The position numbers were made by a program, and so were the translations under genes. The notes beneath the pieces are model-generated. The model ran no database searches. It worked only from the letters and a program-made list of their open reading frames with translations, and was not told the origin of the DNA. A stretch of DNA of 64,000 nt from CAVVUC01 sp963751395 (GTDB lineage Bacteria > Verrucomicrobiota > Verrucomicrobiia > Chthoniobacterales > Chthoniobacteraceae). Numbering within the stretch: position 1 is the first letter of the stretch; every line of letters starts with the position of its first letter. This document shows, one piece after another, positions 27,576 to 37,225 of this stretch. Location of the stretch: positions 1,922,001 through 1,986,000 of the forward strand of contig CAVVUC010000002.1 of assembly GCA_963751395.1 (NCBI GenBank). The letters run 5' to 3'.

Positions 27576-29846
27576 ATGTCCCGTCGCAAATCTAAGTCGG
27601 CAAAGAAGGCAGCCGCCAGAGCGTCATCAGGGCGCTGGTGGATTGCACTCGCCGGCATCCTGATTCTGTCTGGATTGTATGCAGCGACCTCGTGGTTTTT
27701 TCATCCTGAAAAACCGCAGGCGGCAAGACCTGTGGTGATCGGGCCGGAACTCAAAGCGGTTTCATCCAGCCCGCCTGCCGAGGCGCGGGGTTGCACCGAG
27801 TGCCATGCGAAGGAGGTCGAGGAATGGCGCGCCTCACAGCACGCGAATGCGAATCGCCTTTTCGATCCGAAAATAGATATGGCCGCTTTTCGTCCCAGTC
27901 GCATTTTTGCGGCGAACGGAATCCAAACCATTCTGCGCGCAGAGAACGACACCGCCGCCCTCGAGTTGACCGGACCCGATGGAATCAAGGCTATTCATCA
28001 TCCGGAAGCGGTGATCGGAGTCACGCCGCTGGTTCAATATCTCGTGCCGTTCCCCGGCGGGCGCCTCCAGGTTTTCAACCTCGCTTTCGACCCGCAGAAA
28101 AAGGACTGGTTCGATGCGCAAGCTCCCGAGGTGCGCCTGCCCGAGGACTGGTCGCACTGGCAGAATCGCGGCATGAACTGGAATACCCAGTGCGCTTTCT
28201 GCCACATGACGAACCTGCGCAAAAATTACGACTCGCGGGAGGATGTTTACCGGACGACCTGGGACGCGATGGGCATCTCGTGCTCCCAGTGCCACGGCCC
28301 GATGGCGAAACATGTCGCGGAGCCGAAGGACAAGGCACTGCTGAACAAAATGACTGTGCAGCAAATGATGGACAACTGCGCTTCCTGTCACGCGCGTCGC
28401 GAAGTGCTCACCGACACCTTCCACGCGGGCGAAAAATTCTCCGACCATTACCGGCTTTCCCTGCCCGATCTTGCCGGATTGTATTACCCCGACGGCCAGG
28501 TAAAGGAGGAGGACTTCGAGTTCGGTTCCTTTTCGATGAGCCGCATGGGACACAAGGGAGTCACCTGCCTCGACTGCCACAACCCGCATTCCGGCAAACT
28601 CCGCGCGCCGGTCGAAAACAACTCGATTTGCCTGACCTGCCACGCTCCTCCCGGCCAGCGCGGTGCGATTCTCATCGACCTCGCCAGTCACAGCCGCCAC
28701 AAAGCGGGAACGCCGGGCGATCGCTGCGTCGATTGCCACATGCCGCAGACCCGCTACATGGTGCGCGATCCTCGACGCAACCACGGGTTCACCATTCCCG
28801 ATCCGGTGCTGACGAAGGAACTCGGCGTGCCGAACTCCTGCAACCGCTGCCATGACGACAAATCCACGGACTGGGCCATCGAGACCACAACCAAGTGGTA
28901 TGGCGAAAAAATGGAGCGCCGTTCCCGGCAGCGCGCACGCCTGATTTCCCGGGCTGAGAAAACCGATCCAAAGGTGCTTCCTGAATTGCTGACGATGGCG
29001 GAGTCGGAAGAGATTGCCGCATGGCGCTCGGTGCTCGTCTCCTTTTTAACGCCATGGACTCAACAGCCCGGCGTTCTCGCTTTCCTCGAGAAATCCCTTT
29101 CGCACGAAAGCCCGCTCGTCCGCAGCGCCGCAGTGCGCGCCATCTCGAACGCGGCCGAGGCTTCCAAACTCATCAAACCTCTCGTTGACGATCCGTCGCG
29201 CCTTGTCCGGCTCGATGCCGCCTGGAACTTGCGGGGCGGGCGCGACCGTGCGCATCCCGGCTACCGCGAACTCCTCGAATACCTCGAAGCGATCTGCGAC
29301 CAGCCGGCCGGTGCATTGCGCCAGTCTCAGTTCGCGCTCGACGAGCAGCGCACCGATGACGCTCTGAAATGGAGCGCGCGGGCGGCCGCATGGGACCAGA
29401 CTTCCGGTGCCGCTCACCAGCTCCACGCCCTCGTCCTCAACAGCGCCGGCAAGCGCAATGAGGCTGCTGCGGCATTGCTCCGGGCGTGCGAGGTCGAACC
29501 GACAAACGCCGAGCATCCTTTCATGCTCGCACTGCTTTACGGTGAGACCGGCGACCCCGACAAGGTCATCGCACAGCTAAAAAAAGCGGTCGCCATCGAC
29601 CCCGCCTTCGCTCGTGCCTGGTACAATCTCGGCCTGGCTCTCGCCCAGAAAGAGCAGCTACCCGACTCCATCGTTGCGCTCCGGGAAGCTGAAAAGCTGC
29701 TTCCGGATTCCGCTGAGATTCCGTATGCCCGGGCCACCGTTCACGCCCGCGCGGGCCAGATGGACGAAGCAAAGAAGGCGGCGACCCGCGCCCGGACACT
29801 CGGCTACCAACCCGCCTCGCAATTACTGAAGCAACTGCCGCAGTAA
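27576..29846 (+). CDS. Octaheme cytochrome c with C-terminal TPR domain
   Basis: A 756-residue membrane-anchored multiheme protein. A basic N-terminus (1-20) and one TM helix (21-41) place the rest in the periplasm. Eight CxxCH heme sites start at residues 73, 206, 236, 268, 331, 352, 384 and 422; none is CxxCK. Spacing recalls the cytochrome c554/NrfA-related superfamily. After the heme domain come HEAT-like helices (about 450-550) and TPRs (about 580-750, e.g. AEHPFMLALLYGETGDPDKVI and AFARAWYNLGLALAQKEQLP). Fusion with TPR suggests docking to a partner protein. An electron-transfer role is firm; the substrate (nitrogen, sulfur or other oxyanion) is not readable. ATG 27576 preferred to TTG 27561. 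Confidence 0.9.
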   Translation: MSRRKSKSAKKAAARASSGRWWIALAGILILSGLYAATSWFFHPEKPQAARPVVIGPELKAVSSSPPAEARGCTECHAKEVEEWRASQHANANRLFDPKIDMAAFRPSRIFAANGIQTILRAENDTAALELTGPDGIKAIHHPEAVIGVTPLVQYLVPFPGGRLQVFNLAFDPQKKDWFDAQAPEVRLPEDWSHWQNRGMNWNTQCAFCHMTNLRKNYDSREDVYRTTWDAMGISCSQCHGPMAKHVAEPKDKALLNKMTVQQMMDNCASCHARREVLTDTFHAGEKFSDHYRLSLPDLAGLYYPDGQVKEEDFEFGSFSMSRMGHKGVTCLDCHNPHSGKLRAPVENNSICLTCHAPPGQRGAILIDLASHSRHKAGTPGDRCVDCHMPQTRYMVRDPRRNHGFTIPDPVLTKELGVPNSCNRCHDDKSTDWAIETTTKWYGEKMERRSRQRARLISRAEKTDPKVLPELLTMAESEEIAAWRSVLVSFLTPWTQQPGVLAFLEKSLSHESPLVRSAAVRAISNAAEASKLIKPLVDDPSRLVRLDAAWNLRGGRDRAHPGYRELLEYLEAICDQPAGALRQSQFALDEQRTDDALKWSARAAAWDQTSGAAHQLHALVLNSAGKRNEAAAALLRACEVEPTNAEHPFMLALLYGETGDPDKVIAQLKKAVAIDPAFARAWYNLGLALAQKEQLPDSIVALREAEKLLPDSAEIPYARATVHARAGQMDEAKKAATRARTLGYQPASQLLKQLPQ

Positions 29847-29848
29847 TC

Positions 29849-30814
29849 CTACTTTGCCTGCGGAGCAGCGTCGCCGGGCTCCAGCCCAAGCGCCCACTGG
29901 ATGCCGCCCAGCACATGAGTCTGGAAGGCTTTGCTGGTTTCGACTGAGTTCTTACGATCTTTGAGACTTGGATCGGCGCTTACGATGTCTTCGCGGTGCC
30001 CCAGCGCTGTGTAGAACACCCTTCCCTTGCCATATTCACGACACCACGCGACAGGGTAATGACCCGGCGAAGGGTCTTTGACGTCCGGTTTCTTGTCCAG
30101 CACCAGAAGTTCGTGAACCCTTTTCGGGTCATAGCCAATGAACTGGTAAATCTCTTCCAGTTGAATGGCGAATGTCTTGCCGAGGTGCTTTGTCGCCGGA
30201 TGCTGCGGATCGGCGTTGATGCAACTCACGGAAAGCTGCGGCCCGTGCGTCTTGAACTCACCTCCGATCATCTCCAGATACTCCGGCCATTTGTGAAAGA
30301 CATCGGTGGCCGCATGAATGCCGATGAACGCCTTGCCCGACTTGATCCACTCAAGAAAGCCCGCCTTGTCCGGGATGGGCAATTCACCCGTGGTGCTGTT
30401 GAAGATCACACCGTCATAACTCTTGAGCGATTCCGGGCTGAGTTTCTCCAGCGCCTTCTTCACTTCTTCGAGCCACGTCGCCTGCGCTTGTTGGTAAACG
30501 GGCAATTCCGCCTTGTATTTGGTTTCGGCAGCGGCAAAGGCGGCTTTCTCTTCCGCAGTCGCGTCCGGAGCAAGCGCCTTGGGCTTCGCCGGCGCCTTTG
30601 GTTTTCCAGGCGGTTGATGGATGAAATCGACCGTGAACAAGCCGCTTTCCTTGGCAAGCTGCAAGATCAGTTCCTCAGTGGGAGGAATCGAAGAATGAGT
30701 AAAGCCGGTAGTAACACTGACGACCAACAGTTTCTTTGGAGCAGCAGCGGTGGCGAGGGGAACACCAGTTACTAAAGCAGCAACTAAAGTGAAATAGATG
30801 GTATGTAGTTTCAT
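29849..30814 (-). CDS. Secreted ThuA-like protein
   Basis: A 321-residue exported protein. Signal peptide MKLHTIYFTLVAALVTGVPLATAAA is followed by a class I glutamine-amidotransferase-like fold of the ThuA family: LLVVSVTTGFTHSSI, YDGVIFNSTTGELP, GKAFIGIHAATDVFHKWPEY and GGEFKTHGP, and late AWCREYGKGRVFYTALGHRED. A Lys/Ala/Pro-rich insert (about 85-140) interrupts the N-terminal part. ThuA-like proteins are common in Planctomycetes and Verrucomicrobia glycoside or trehalose utilisation loci; the biochemical activity is uncertain. ATG 30814 gives the signal peptide. Convergent with the cytochrome gene, 2 bp between stops. Confidence 0.88.
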   Translation of the reverse strand: MKLHTIYFTLVAALVTGVPLATAAAPKKLLVVSVTTGFTHSSIPPTEELILQLAKESGLFTVDFIHQPPGKPKAPAKPKALAPDATAEEKAAFAAAETKYKAELPVYQQAQATWLEEVKKALEKLSPESLKSYDGVIFNSTTGELPIPDKAGFLEWIKSGKAFIGIHAATDVFHKWPEYLEMIGGEFKTHGPQLSVSCINADPQHPATKHLGKTFAIQLEEIYQFIGYDPKRVHELLVLDKKPDVKDPSPGHYPVAWCREYGKGRVFYTALGHREDIVSADPSLKDRKNSVETSKAFQTHVLGGIQWALGLEPGDAAPQAK

Positions 30815-30885
30815 AGGATTCAAGACTGAAGTCAGCCAGTTGCCGACGGTGTACTCATCCATTGGCATTTAGAGCAAGACCGGGG

Positions 30886-32280
30886 TTAATGTGCCGTCTT
30901 GGGTGGGCGAATCACCTGCCAGAGGGTTTTAAGAATAATGAGGCAATCCAAATCCAGCGACCAGTTTTCGATGTAATCGATGTCACTCTTAATCCTTGGG
31001 CCTATGCCGTTGTCGCCATTGATCTGCCCTCGGAAGCCTTTGACCTGCGCCAGGCCGGTGATCCCCGGCTTCGCAAAGGTTCTCGTGTGATAGTTGGGCA
31101 GTTCGCGGGCAAACTGCTCGTTGTGTTCCACCAGGTGCGGACGCGGCCCCACAACACTCATGTCGCCCCACAGGACGTTCAGGAATTGCGGGATCTCGTC
31201 GATGCTGTATTTCCTCAACCATCGTCCCGCGCGAAAGACCCGCTCGTCATTCACAGAAGCCTGACGGGTTAATTCGTTGTGATCGGCATGCATGGTCCTG
31301 AATTTGAAAAGAGTGAAGTGGATGTTCTGAAGCCCCGACCGAACCTGGCAGTGAAACAGAGGCCCCGGCGATTGGAACCGCTGGAGCATCCACACCAGGA
31401 AACACATCGGCGGCAGAATGAAAATGACCACGAAGGTTGCGACACTGATATCCAGAAGCCGCTTGAGGATGCGGTTGACCGGATTCTCCAGGGGCTCTTC
31501 GCGCAGGCAAAGGAACGAGAGGTCTTCGTCTTTGAAGTAACTGATCGACCTCGACAACTTCTGCTCGAACCCGGTGAGCACGAGCAGGCGAAGTCCGAAG
31601 CGCTCACAAATTGTCACGTAATGATTCAACGTGTCATTGAAGCCTGGAAACTCCAGCAGGATGATCTGCTGGATCGAGTGTTCGGCGATGACTCTTTCCA
31701 AGTCAGCCGGCTTGCCAAGGGGCTGCAAGTTGTCGTCGCCGGCTTCCGCTGTGTCGTCGGAAAGCAGTCCCACGACATGCAGACCTATGTGCGACTTGCG
31801 CTTGAGCCAGCTCGCCATTTTCCCGGCCGCCTCCACATTTCCGACAAGGAGCAACTGCTGCTGTCTGCCCTGGAAGATATAACGCGAAAGCCAGTCCGGG
31901 ATGAATTTGTTCGTGGCCAGCAATGTCGCGTAAATGCACGGAAGCAAAGTGAACAGGAACACGCGCGAGATCGTGGCATCCCGCGTGGCGACGAGGAAGA
32001 ACATGAGCACCGTCGTGATGCTGAAGGTCTGGCGGAGCGAACGGCCCTGAATCTGATCCCAGGATTGATCCGGCGAGTCAGGATTTTGGTATTTTTCCGA
32101 GACGAGCAGGGCGATTACGGCAAGGACGAAGTAGGAACAGTAGTGCCTCCAACTGTCCGTGCCCAGTTTTACGGGAACCACCAACATGAAAAAAAACAAC
32201 CCCCAGAACGTGACGGACAGAAACACGATCTGGATGGCCAGATGGAGTTTGGAAAAGCCCTGGACTCGATGGGACAGCAT
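30886..32280 (-). CDS. Polyprenyl-phosphate sugar-1-phosphate transferase (exopolysaccharide initiation)
   Basis: A 464-residue PHPT-family initiating glycosyltransferase. Four to five N-terminal TM helices (about 15-130), a central nucleotide-binding-like domain (about 140-250, LLLVGNVEAAGKMA), one more TM (about 283-305), then the bacterial sugar-transferase domain: LLKR.LDI core, FKFRTMHADHNE, STD-like RKYSIDEIPQFLNVLWGDMSVVGPRPHL and KPGITGLAQVKGFRG. It transfers a hexose-1-phosphate to undecaprenyl phosphate to start EPS, capsule or O-unit synthesis. No polymerase or export genes adjoin it; the GT4 gene at 26310 is the nearest glycan gene. Confidence 0.92.
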   Translation of the reverse strand: MLSHRVQGFSKLHLAIQIVFLSVTFWGLFFFMLVVPVKLGTDSWRHYCSYFVLAVIALLVSEKYQNPDSPDQSWDQIQGRSLRQTFSITTVLMFFLVATRDATISRVFLFTLLPCIYATLLATNKFIPDWLSRYIFQGRQQQLLLVGNVEAAGKMASWLKRKSHIGLHVVGLLSDDTAEAGDDNLQPLGKPADLERVIAEHSIQQIILLEFPGFNDTLNHYVTICERFGLRLLVLTGFEQKLSRSISYFKDEDLSFLCLREEPLENPVNRILKRLLDISVATFVVIFILPPMCFLVWMLQRFQSPGPLFHCQVRSGLQNIHFTLFKFRTMHADHNELTRQASVNDERVFRAGRWLRKYSIDEIPQFLNVLWGDMSVVGPRPHLVEHNEQFARELPNYHTRTFAKPGITGLAQVKGFRGQINGDNGIGPRIKSDIDYIENWSLDLDCLIILKTLWQVIRPPKTAH

Positions 32281-32509
32281 GGCTCGCTACAAAATGGCTG
32301 CTGTGCCTTTCATCACGGCGCAAGGATTTGGTCCCGGCTTTCGGTCTGCTGTCGGCACGACAGCACCGAATGACAACCGAGACAAGCAGGAGTAAGGGAG
32401 GTTATTACCGCTCTTGTCAGCCTCATATTTTATACAGGTCGATACCTACACTGCAACTCGCATGCCCTCAAGGGGAATTAAACGGGCGTTTCCACTGCCC
32501 GATGGAGGC

Positions 32510-35257
32510 TCAGGTTCGGTTCACTGCCCGAGGATCGTCGGCAGGCAGTGAATCGCCGATGAGCGCAAGGTTCTGAATCGCCGCAAGTCCCCACTGCGCC
32601 GTGTCGTTCGTCGAGACCCATGTCGCTTCGTTCACCGGATTGAGCACATTCGGGCCTTCGATTCGGGTTGTCTGCATCGGACGCGGATTCTCTGTCGCGT
32701 CCGGCTCGCCGAAAAATTCGTTCCATGCGCGGTTGGCGAGACGTTTGTCCTTTTTCCTCCAAGCCGCGTAGGCTGAGAGACGCGAGTGGCCGCAGCGCAC
32801 CGCAGTGACCTTGACTGCCTTGCCGCCAAAGGCTTTGGCCTGCTCGACAGGATCGTTAATCAACTCGCAGTATTGTACCCACGCTTTATCGAACTTTGGA
32901 ATATCCAGCAACGTGACAAGTTCGGAGCAGAGTTCGATCATGCCGAACACCGCGGAAAGGTGGCTGCCTGATATTTTGTCTCCGAGGATGTTGTAGAGGT
33001 GTCCGGTTTTTGGGTCATAGCCGAAACGGTCTCCGGAAAAAAAGCCGTGCGGCGCTGCACCGATGTCTTTCATGCCTGTCACGAGCTTGTCGCGATACTT
33101 CGGCGATCCGGTGCGCTCCCATTCGGCAAGCCAGTTCGCAGCAAACGAGCACCAGTCGGTGCCAACATTGACACGAGCCGGGTAAGTCGTCGTGGCCTGC
33201 CCTTGCAACTTGCGAACGGGATCGATCTCGGCCAGCTTGTAATCGGCATCCACGAGCTCACGCATCAAGTCCCCCACCCGCTCATCGGCTGTCAGAAAGT
33301 AATAGAACCTGCGATAGTTTGATGTGCTGATTCTTACTTGTTTGGCGCTGTCGCTCCAATGCTGGACGCCATGGCGGGTTCCAAGCCCAGCAAGGCGACC
33401 CGCATGATACACATCCACCTCTCCTGTGTGCCTTGTCATTGCCTCGGCCATGCGGAATATGTCGGCACGCCCCGTTCGCAAGTAACTATACCAAAGCCAC
33501 AGGTCGGGAGATAACTCCGAGTTATCCCATGCAAAGCCACCGACATCATACCGCCATACGTGGCGGTCCTTGTCGTAGGTATGACGTATGTCCCCGTAGT
33601 TCCAGAAGCCATACCAATGTCTTTCCTCGACCTGCTTCTTGTAGTAATCGAAAAACCAGTCCAGTCTGTCCTCCATCGCAGCTTTCGCCGGTGTCGAGCG
33701 ATCGGGCAGTTTCCAAATGGGACCAAATACCTGCGCCTTGAATGCTTGCTCAGGATCGCAGGCGAGCATGGGCGGAGCCTGCACAGCCGCACTCATTTCT
33801 GTCATCCGCTCGCGGGACGGCGTTGCCGGCAAAGCCCAAAGGAATAACTCGCTGGATCTCGCAATGCCAACCGGTGATCCGAACCCCTTTTCGTAGTCCT
33901 CGTAGGTGATCTCAAGTCCCTCAATTTCCTGCTCATGGGTTTTCATTCCCATTCCATCGTGATAGAAGCGCAAGTCCATTGGGGGCGCATCGGGCGACCA
34001 TAACCAAAGCGTTACCTCCGCTGCATCGGTGATCGCGTTGCGGATGTCGAGCTGCGTGGGATAACGCTGCCAGAAGTCGCGCAAGCCAAAGACGACACCA
34101 CCGCTCGCGCCGCCGATATAGCCTGCACCGGAAGCCCGCCGGCCATTGTCCGCAGTAATCCACCCGTGACCGGGCTTGGTTCGCTTCCGTATCTCGAAGG
34201 AGTCCGGTCCCGTTTGAGAAAGCGTGTAGTCGCTCCACGCGGGAATGTAACCGAGCCGGTTCCTGACAGTATCCGGAAAGCTATCCACCGGCGGACAAGC
34301 TTTGCCGGCTGTTTGCGCCTCTTTCACGGCCTGACCTGCGTCGCGCCTCAAGCCGGTAAGGTTCCGCACACCTTCCGCCCACAAGCCTTTTCCCTCGCCG
34401 GCAAAGCGGACGTGCCGGTCGTGCATTTGCGAGTCGTGCATTACCACGTCAAAGCGCAGACCAAGTCCGCGAATGAACTCCTTGTGTTCATCGCCATCGA
34501 AGACAAACGAATGCATGATCCTCACAGCGTCACTTCCCGCCGTGAAATAGAGCCGCACGGTAAATGGCAGCCACGCCCGATTGTTGGCTCCCCCTTTATG
34601 CTGTCCGACAAGTTTGACCACGGCTCTCACCGGCCCATTCTGCTCGACCTTGATCGAACTAACTTCACCAAGATAACTCTCCTGACGAATAACTCCCTCT
34701 CCGACCATGTCGGGATTGTCCTGGGTCAGGCAAACAAGCCGGCCTTCCTTGAGGATTGCCCTGCCCTCGCGCGTGATTGATTGAATGACCGTCCTTGTGC
34801 CACGAGTCAGCTTGCAAACGATCGCTCCGGTGTCGATCTCGCACCCATCGCTTGTCTCGCGCACAGTAACGGCATGAGCCGGCGGCGCCGGTGTTCCCGG
34901 AGAAAGCAAAAGTTTCCCGGAAAGCCCCAAGTTCGCGGCAATCGCATGGGCGCTCCATTTCAGCGAACCGTCGGGCCAGTAACCGATCGGCCAGCTTTGA
35001 ATCGGCACAGCCTCGCCGTTTTCCGTGCGCAGGGAAAAAGTCTGCCGCGGATTCATCGCGCCTCGCGGCCAGGGGACACCCCAAGTCACGCCGGTTGTGA
35101 GAGACGGCACAACGCCCTCGATCCAATGAAGTGCGATCTCACTGGAGGCGGTTGAGGAAGCAGCCTGGCCCATGACGCGAGCGGCACCTGCAAACTGAAG
35201 CGAGGCAGCAGCGATAGCGGTGGATTTTACAAAATCACGTCGGGAAATATCGGACAT
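32510..35257 (-). CDS. Tat-exported exo-rhamnogalacturonan lyase-like protein (PcRGLX/YetA family)
   Basis: A 915-residue protein with a twin-arginine signal (MSDISRRDFVKSTAIAAASL, cleavage near VMGQA). The mature N-terminus HWIEGVVPSLTTGVTWGVPWPRG and following beta-rich domain match the RIFT-barrel domain of PcRGLX/YetA proteins (PL26-type exo-rhamnogalacturonan lyases), followed by an alpha/alpha-toroid-like domain with many Trp/Tyr/His (WYGFWNYGDIRHTYD, HAGRLAGLGTRHGVQHWSD). Such enzymes release unsaturated galacturonosyl-rhamnose from RG-I chain ends. The divergent neighbour is a rhamnogalacturonan acetylesterase, which strongly supports a pectin RG-I role. ATG 35257 places the RR motif correctly. 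Confidence 0.82.
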   Translation of the reverse strand: MSDISRRDFVKSTAIAAASLQFAGAARVMGQAASSTASSEIALHWIEGVVPSLTTGVTWGVPWPRGAMNPRQTFSLRTENGEAVPIQSWPIGYWPDGSLKWSAHAIAANLGLSGKLLLSPGTPAPPAHAVTVRETSDGCEIDTGAIVCKLTRGTRTVIQSITREGRAILKEGRLVCLTQDNPDMVGEGVIRQESYLGEVSSIKVEQNGPVRAVVKLVGQHKGGANNRAWLPFTVRLYFTAGSDAVRIMHSFVFDGDEHKEFIRGLGLRFDVVMHDSQMHDRHVRFAGEGKGLWAEGVRNLTGLRRDAGQAVKEAQTAGKACPPVDSFPDTVRNRLGYIPAWSDYTLSQTGPDSFEIRKRTKPGHGWITADNGRRASGAGYIGGASGGVVFGLRDFWQRYPTQLDIRNAITDAAEVTLWLWSPDAPPMDLRFYHDGMGMKTHEQEIEGLEITYEDYEKGFGSPVGIARSSELFLWALPATPSRERMTEMSAAVQAPPMLACDPEQAFKAQVFGPIWKLPDRSTPAKAAMEDRLDWFFDYYKKQVEERHWYGFWNYGDIRHTYDKDRHVWRYDVGGFAWDNSELSPDLWLWYSYLRTGRADIFRMAEAMTRHTGEVDVYHAGRLAGLGTRHGVQHWSDSAKQVRISTSNYRRFYYFLTADERVGDLMRELVDADYKLAEIDPVRKLQGQATTTYPARVNVGTDWCSFAANWLAEWERTGSPKYRDKLVTGMKDIGAAPHGFFSGDRFGYDPKTGHLYNILGDKISGSHLSAVFGMIELCSELVTLLDIPKFDKAWVQYCELINDPVEQAKAFGGKAVKVTAVRCGHSRLSAYAAWRKKDKRLANRAWNEFFGEPDATENPRPMQTTRIEGPNVLNPVNEATWVSTNDTAQWGLAAIQNLALIGDSLPADDPRAVNRT

Positions 35258-35421
35258 AAATTGGAGAGGAACGGATGGGGAAAAGTTCATCGCACAATTG
35301 CAAATGAAAGTAAACCGTTCCGGCGCGACATGGCCTAATTCGGACGGGCAACTTCACAATCGCAACGTAATTGCTTGAAAATCGAGGTTGCCGGTTGCAT
35401 TGAAAAGGCTCTATCCACAAC
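35258..35421. promoter_or_regulatory. Divergent promoter region of the rhamnogalacturonan pair
   Basis: 164 bp between the starts of the lyase and esterase genes, so both promoters and any shared operator must lie here. No regulator gene adjoins it and no convincing operator palindrome was seen. Confidence 0.45.
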
Positions 35422-36816
35422 ATGACCATTCTCCCCTTTTCTGCTGTCTCGATCCGCAAGGTTCTCCTGTCGATCAACGCGTTTCCTGCTTTTCGCAAAC
35501 TGCACAGGATTGCATTGCTGGCTTGCCTCGCTGCGACCTGGCTCGCCAGTTTTTCGAACGCTTTCGCGGAGCAGACCAGCTTCAAATTCGACTTCGGCTC
35601 AACTCCCGCCAAGCCCGGCTGGACAAAGGTTCATGCCGACACGATCTACTCAAAAGCAGCAGGCCATGGCTTTGAAACGGGCGCGACGCTCAGTGCCACA
35701 AATGGGTGCATCACCAGCGACAAGCCGTTCTACTTTTCCGTCACGCTTCCCGAGGGCAACTACAAAGTCACCGTGACCCTCGGCGATGCCGGGAAGGACT
35801 CGACCGCGACAATCAAAGCCGAGGCCCGCAGGTTGATGTTGGAGAATATTCACACCGCCGCCGGCAAGATCGAGACCCGCACATTCGCGGTAAACATACG
35901 CACGCCAAAAATTGCAGGCGGAGGTGAAATCCAAGTCAGCAAACGCGAATCGGAGGGGCCGCTCAATTCGCAATGGGACGAGAAACTGACGCTAGAGTTC
36001 AACGGCTCGCGCCCTTGCCTTCGATCGCTGGAAATAGTGAAGGCCAACGACATGATCACGGTTTTTCTCGCGGGCGATTCGACGGTCACCGATCAGGCGC
36101 GCGAACCGTGGTGCGGCTGGGGACAGATGTTGCCGCGCTTTTTCGATGACGGTGTGGCGGTGGCGAATTATGCCGAGTCCGGAAGGGCGCTAAGCAGCTT
36201 CAAAGCGCAAAAGCGCCTGGAGAAAATCCTGAGCGTCATCAAGCCCGGCGACTACGTCCTCATTCAGTTCGGACATAATGATCAGAAGGAAAAGGGCGAA
36301 GGGGTCGGCGCATTCACGACATACAAGAAGTCGCTCGAAGAATACATCAGCGAGATTCGGAAGCGCGGCGGAATCCCGGTCCTTATCACATCGATGAACC
36401 GTCGGCGGTTCGGGCCGGACGGCAAGATCGTGGAAACACTCGGCGATTACCCCGAAGCCGTGCGACAGACTGCAAAGGAAAAGGGCACGCCGCTGATTGA
36501 CCTGCATCCGATGAGCAGATTTCTGTACGAAGCGATGGGGCCGGAGAATTCGAAAAAGGCGTTCGTTCATTACCCCGCAGGCACTTTTCCAGGTCAGGAG
36601 AAGGAATTGAAGGACGACACTCACTTCAATGCTTACGGCGGCTACGAGCTGGCCCGGTGCGTCGTTGAAGGTATCAAAAAGAACGTCCCTGATCTGGCCA
36701 GACATCTTCTCAAGGAACTGCCTCCATTTGATCCGAGCCGTCCCGATCCCATGGAAAGCTTCAACATTCCTGCAAGTCCCACCGCTGGCGAGGTTGAAAA
36801 GCCTGCCGGTAGTTGA
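35422..36816 (+). CDS. Rhamnogalacturonan acetylesterase (CE12-like SGNH hydrolase)
   Basis: A 464-residue secreted esterase. A signal anchor (about 30-49, LLACLAATWLASFSNAFA) is followed by a beta-sandwich (about 50-210, FKFDFGSTPAKPGWTKVHAD) found in bacterial RGAE proteins, then the SGNH domain: block I VFLAGDSTVTDQ (catalytic Ser), block II YAESGRALSSF (Gly), block III IQFGHNDQKE (Asn) and block V DDTHFNAYGGYE (Asp/His). RGAEs deacetylate galacturonate in RG-I so that lyases can act. The divergent lyase gene fits this. The start at 35422 gives a long n-region; in-frame later starts are possible. Confidence 0.9.
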   Translation: MTILPFSAVSIRKVLLSINAFPAFRKLHRIALLACLAATWLASFSNAFAEQTSFKFDFGSTPAKPGWTKVHADTIYSKAAGHGFETGATLSATNGCITSDKPFYFSVTLPEGNYKVTVTLGDAGKDSTATIKAEARRLMLENIHTAAGKIETRTFAVNIRTPKIAGGGEIQVSKRESEGPLNSQWDEKLTLEFNGSRPCLRSLEIVKANDMITVFLAGDSTVTDQAREPWCGWGQMLPRFFDDGVAVANYAESGRALSSFKAQKRLEKILSVIKPGDYVLIQFGHNDQKEKGEGVGAFTTYKKSLEEYISEIRKRGGIPVLITSMNRRRFGPDGKIVETLGDYPEAVRQTAKEKGTPLIDLHPMSRFLYEAMGPENSKKAFVHYPAGTFPGQEKELKDDTHFNAYGGYELARCVVEGIKKNVPDLARHLLKELPPFDPSRPDPMESFNIPASPTAGEVEKPAGS

Positions 36817-36958
36817 GGCTTTTCGGACGAGGCGGGCCAATCCGCATCATGACCCGGGTCAAGGTTTGCTTTAATCCTGATGGACGAACCGAAATCTCAC
36901 GTTAGCGTAAAAAAGTTGTTGCGAATGAATCTCAGCAACTGCTACTTTCCGCTGCCAA

Positions 36959-37225
36959 GTGAACATCCCGATCCATACCGCCCATCGCCAAACACCTGAG
37001 CCGCTCAACCTTTCACGCGCGCGCTGCGGGCAGCGACTCCGGATCATCGGTCTATGCGAGAATTCTCCAGCGTGTATGCGCCTGCGTGAACTCGGCTTTT
37101 GTGAGATGAACGAGATTTGCAAAGTCTCGGACGGAGGCGCGCTCATCTGCAAGTTGCTCGGCACCCGCGTGGCGATCGGACGCGATCTCGGCTCCCACGT
37201 TTTGGTGGAGCCGTGGCATTCCTGA
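36959..37225 (+). CDS. feoA: FeoA-domain protein, first copy
   Basis: An 88-residue SH3-like FeoA protein: LNLSRARCGQRLRIIGL ... RLRELGFCEMNEICKVSDGGALICKLLGTRVAIGRDLGSHVLVE. FeoA assists FeoB ferrous-iron uptake at the cytoplasmic face. The frame opens with GTG at 36959; no ATG is available upstream. Its stop overlaps the next FeoA start (tgatg), so the two are coupled. A partial dyad gttgc...gcaac at 36918-36939 precedes it and might be a regulatory site, but it is not a good Fur box. Confidence 0.88.
   Translation: MNIPIHTAHRQTPEPLNLSRARCGQRLRIIGLCENSPACMRLRELGFCEMNEICKVSDGGALICKLLGTRVAIGRDLGSHVLVEPWHS

Noticed and set aside
36918..36939. Fur box upstream of feoA
   Set aside because: Only the outer five bases on each side are symmetric; the core does not fit a Fur consensus.
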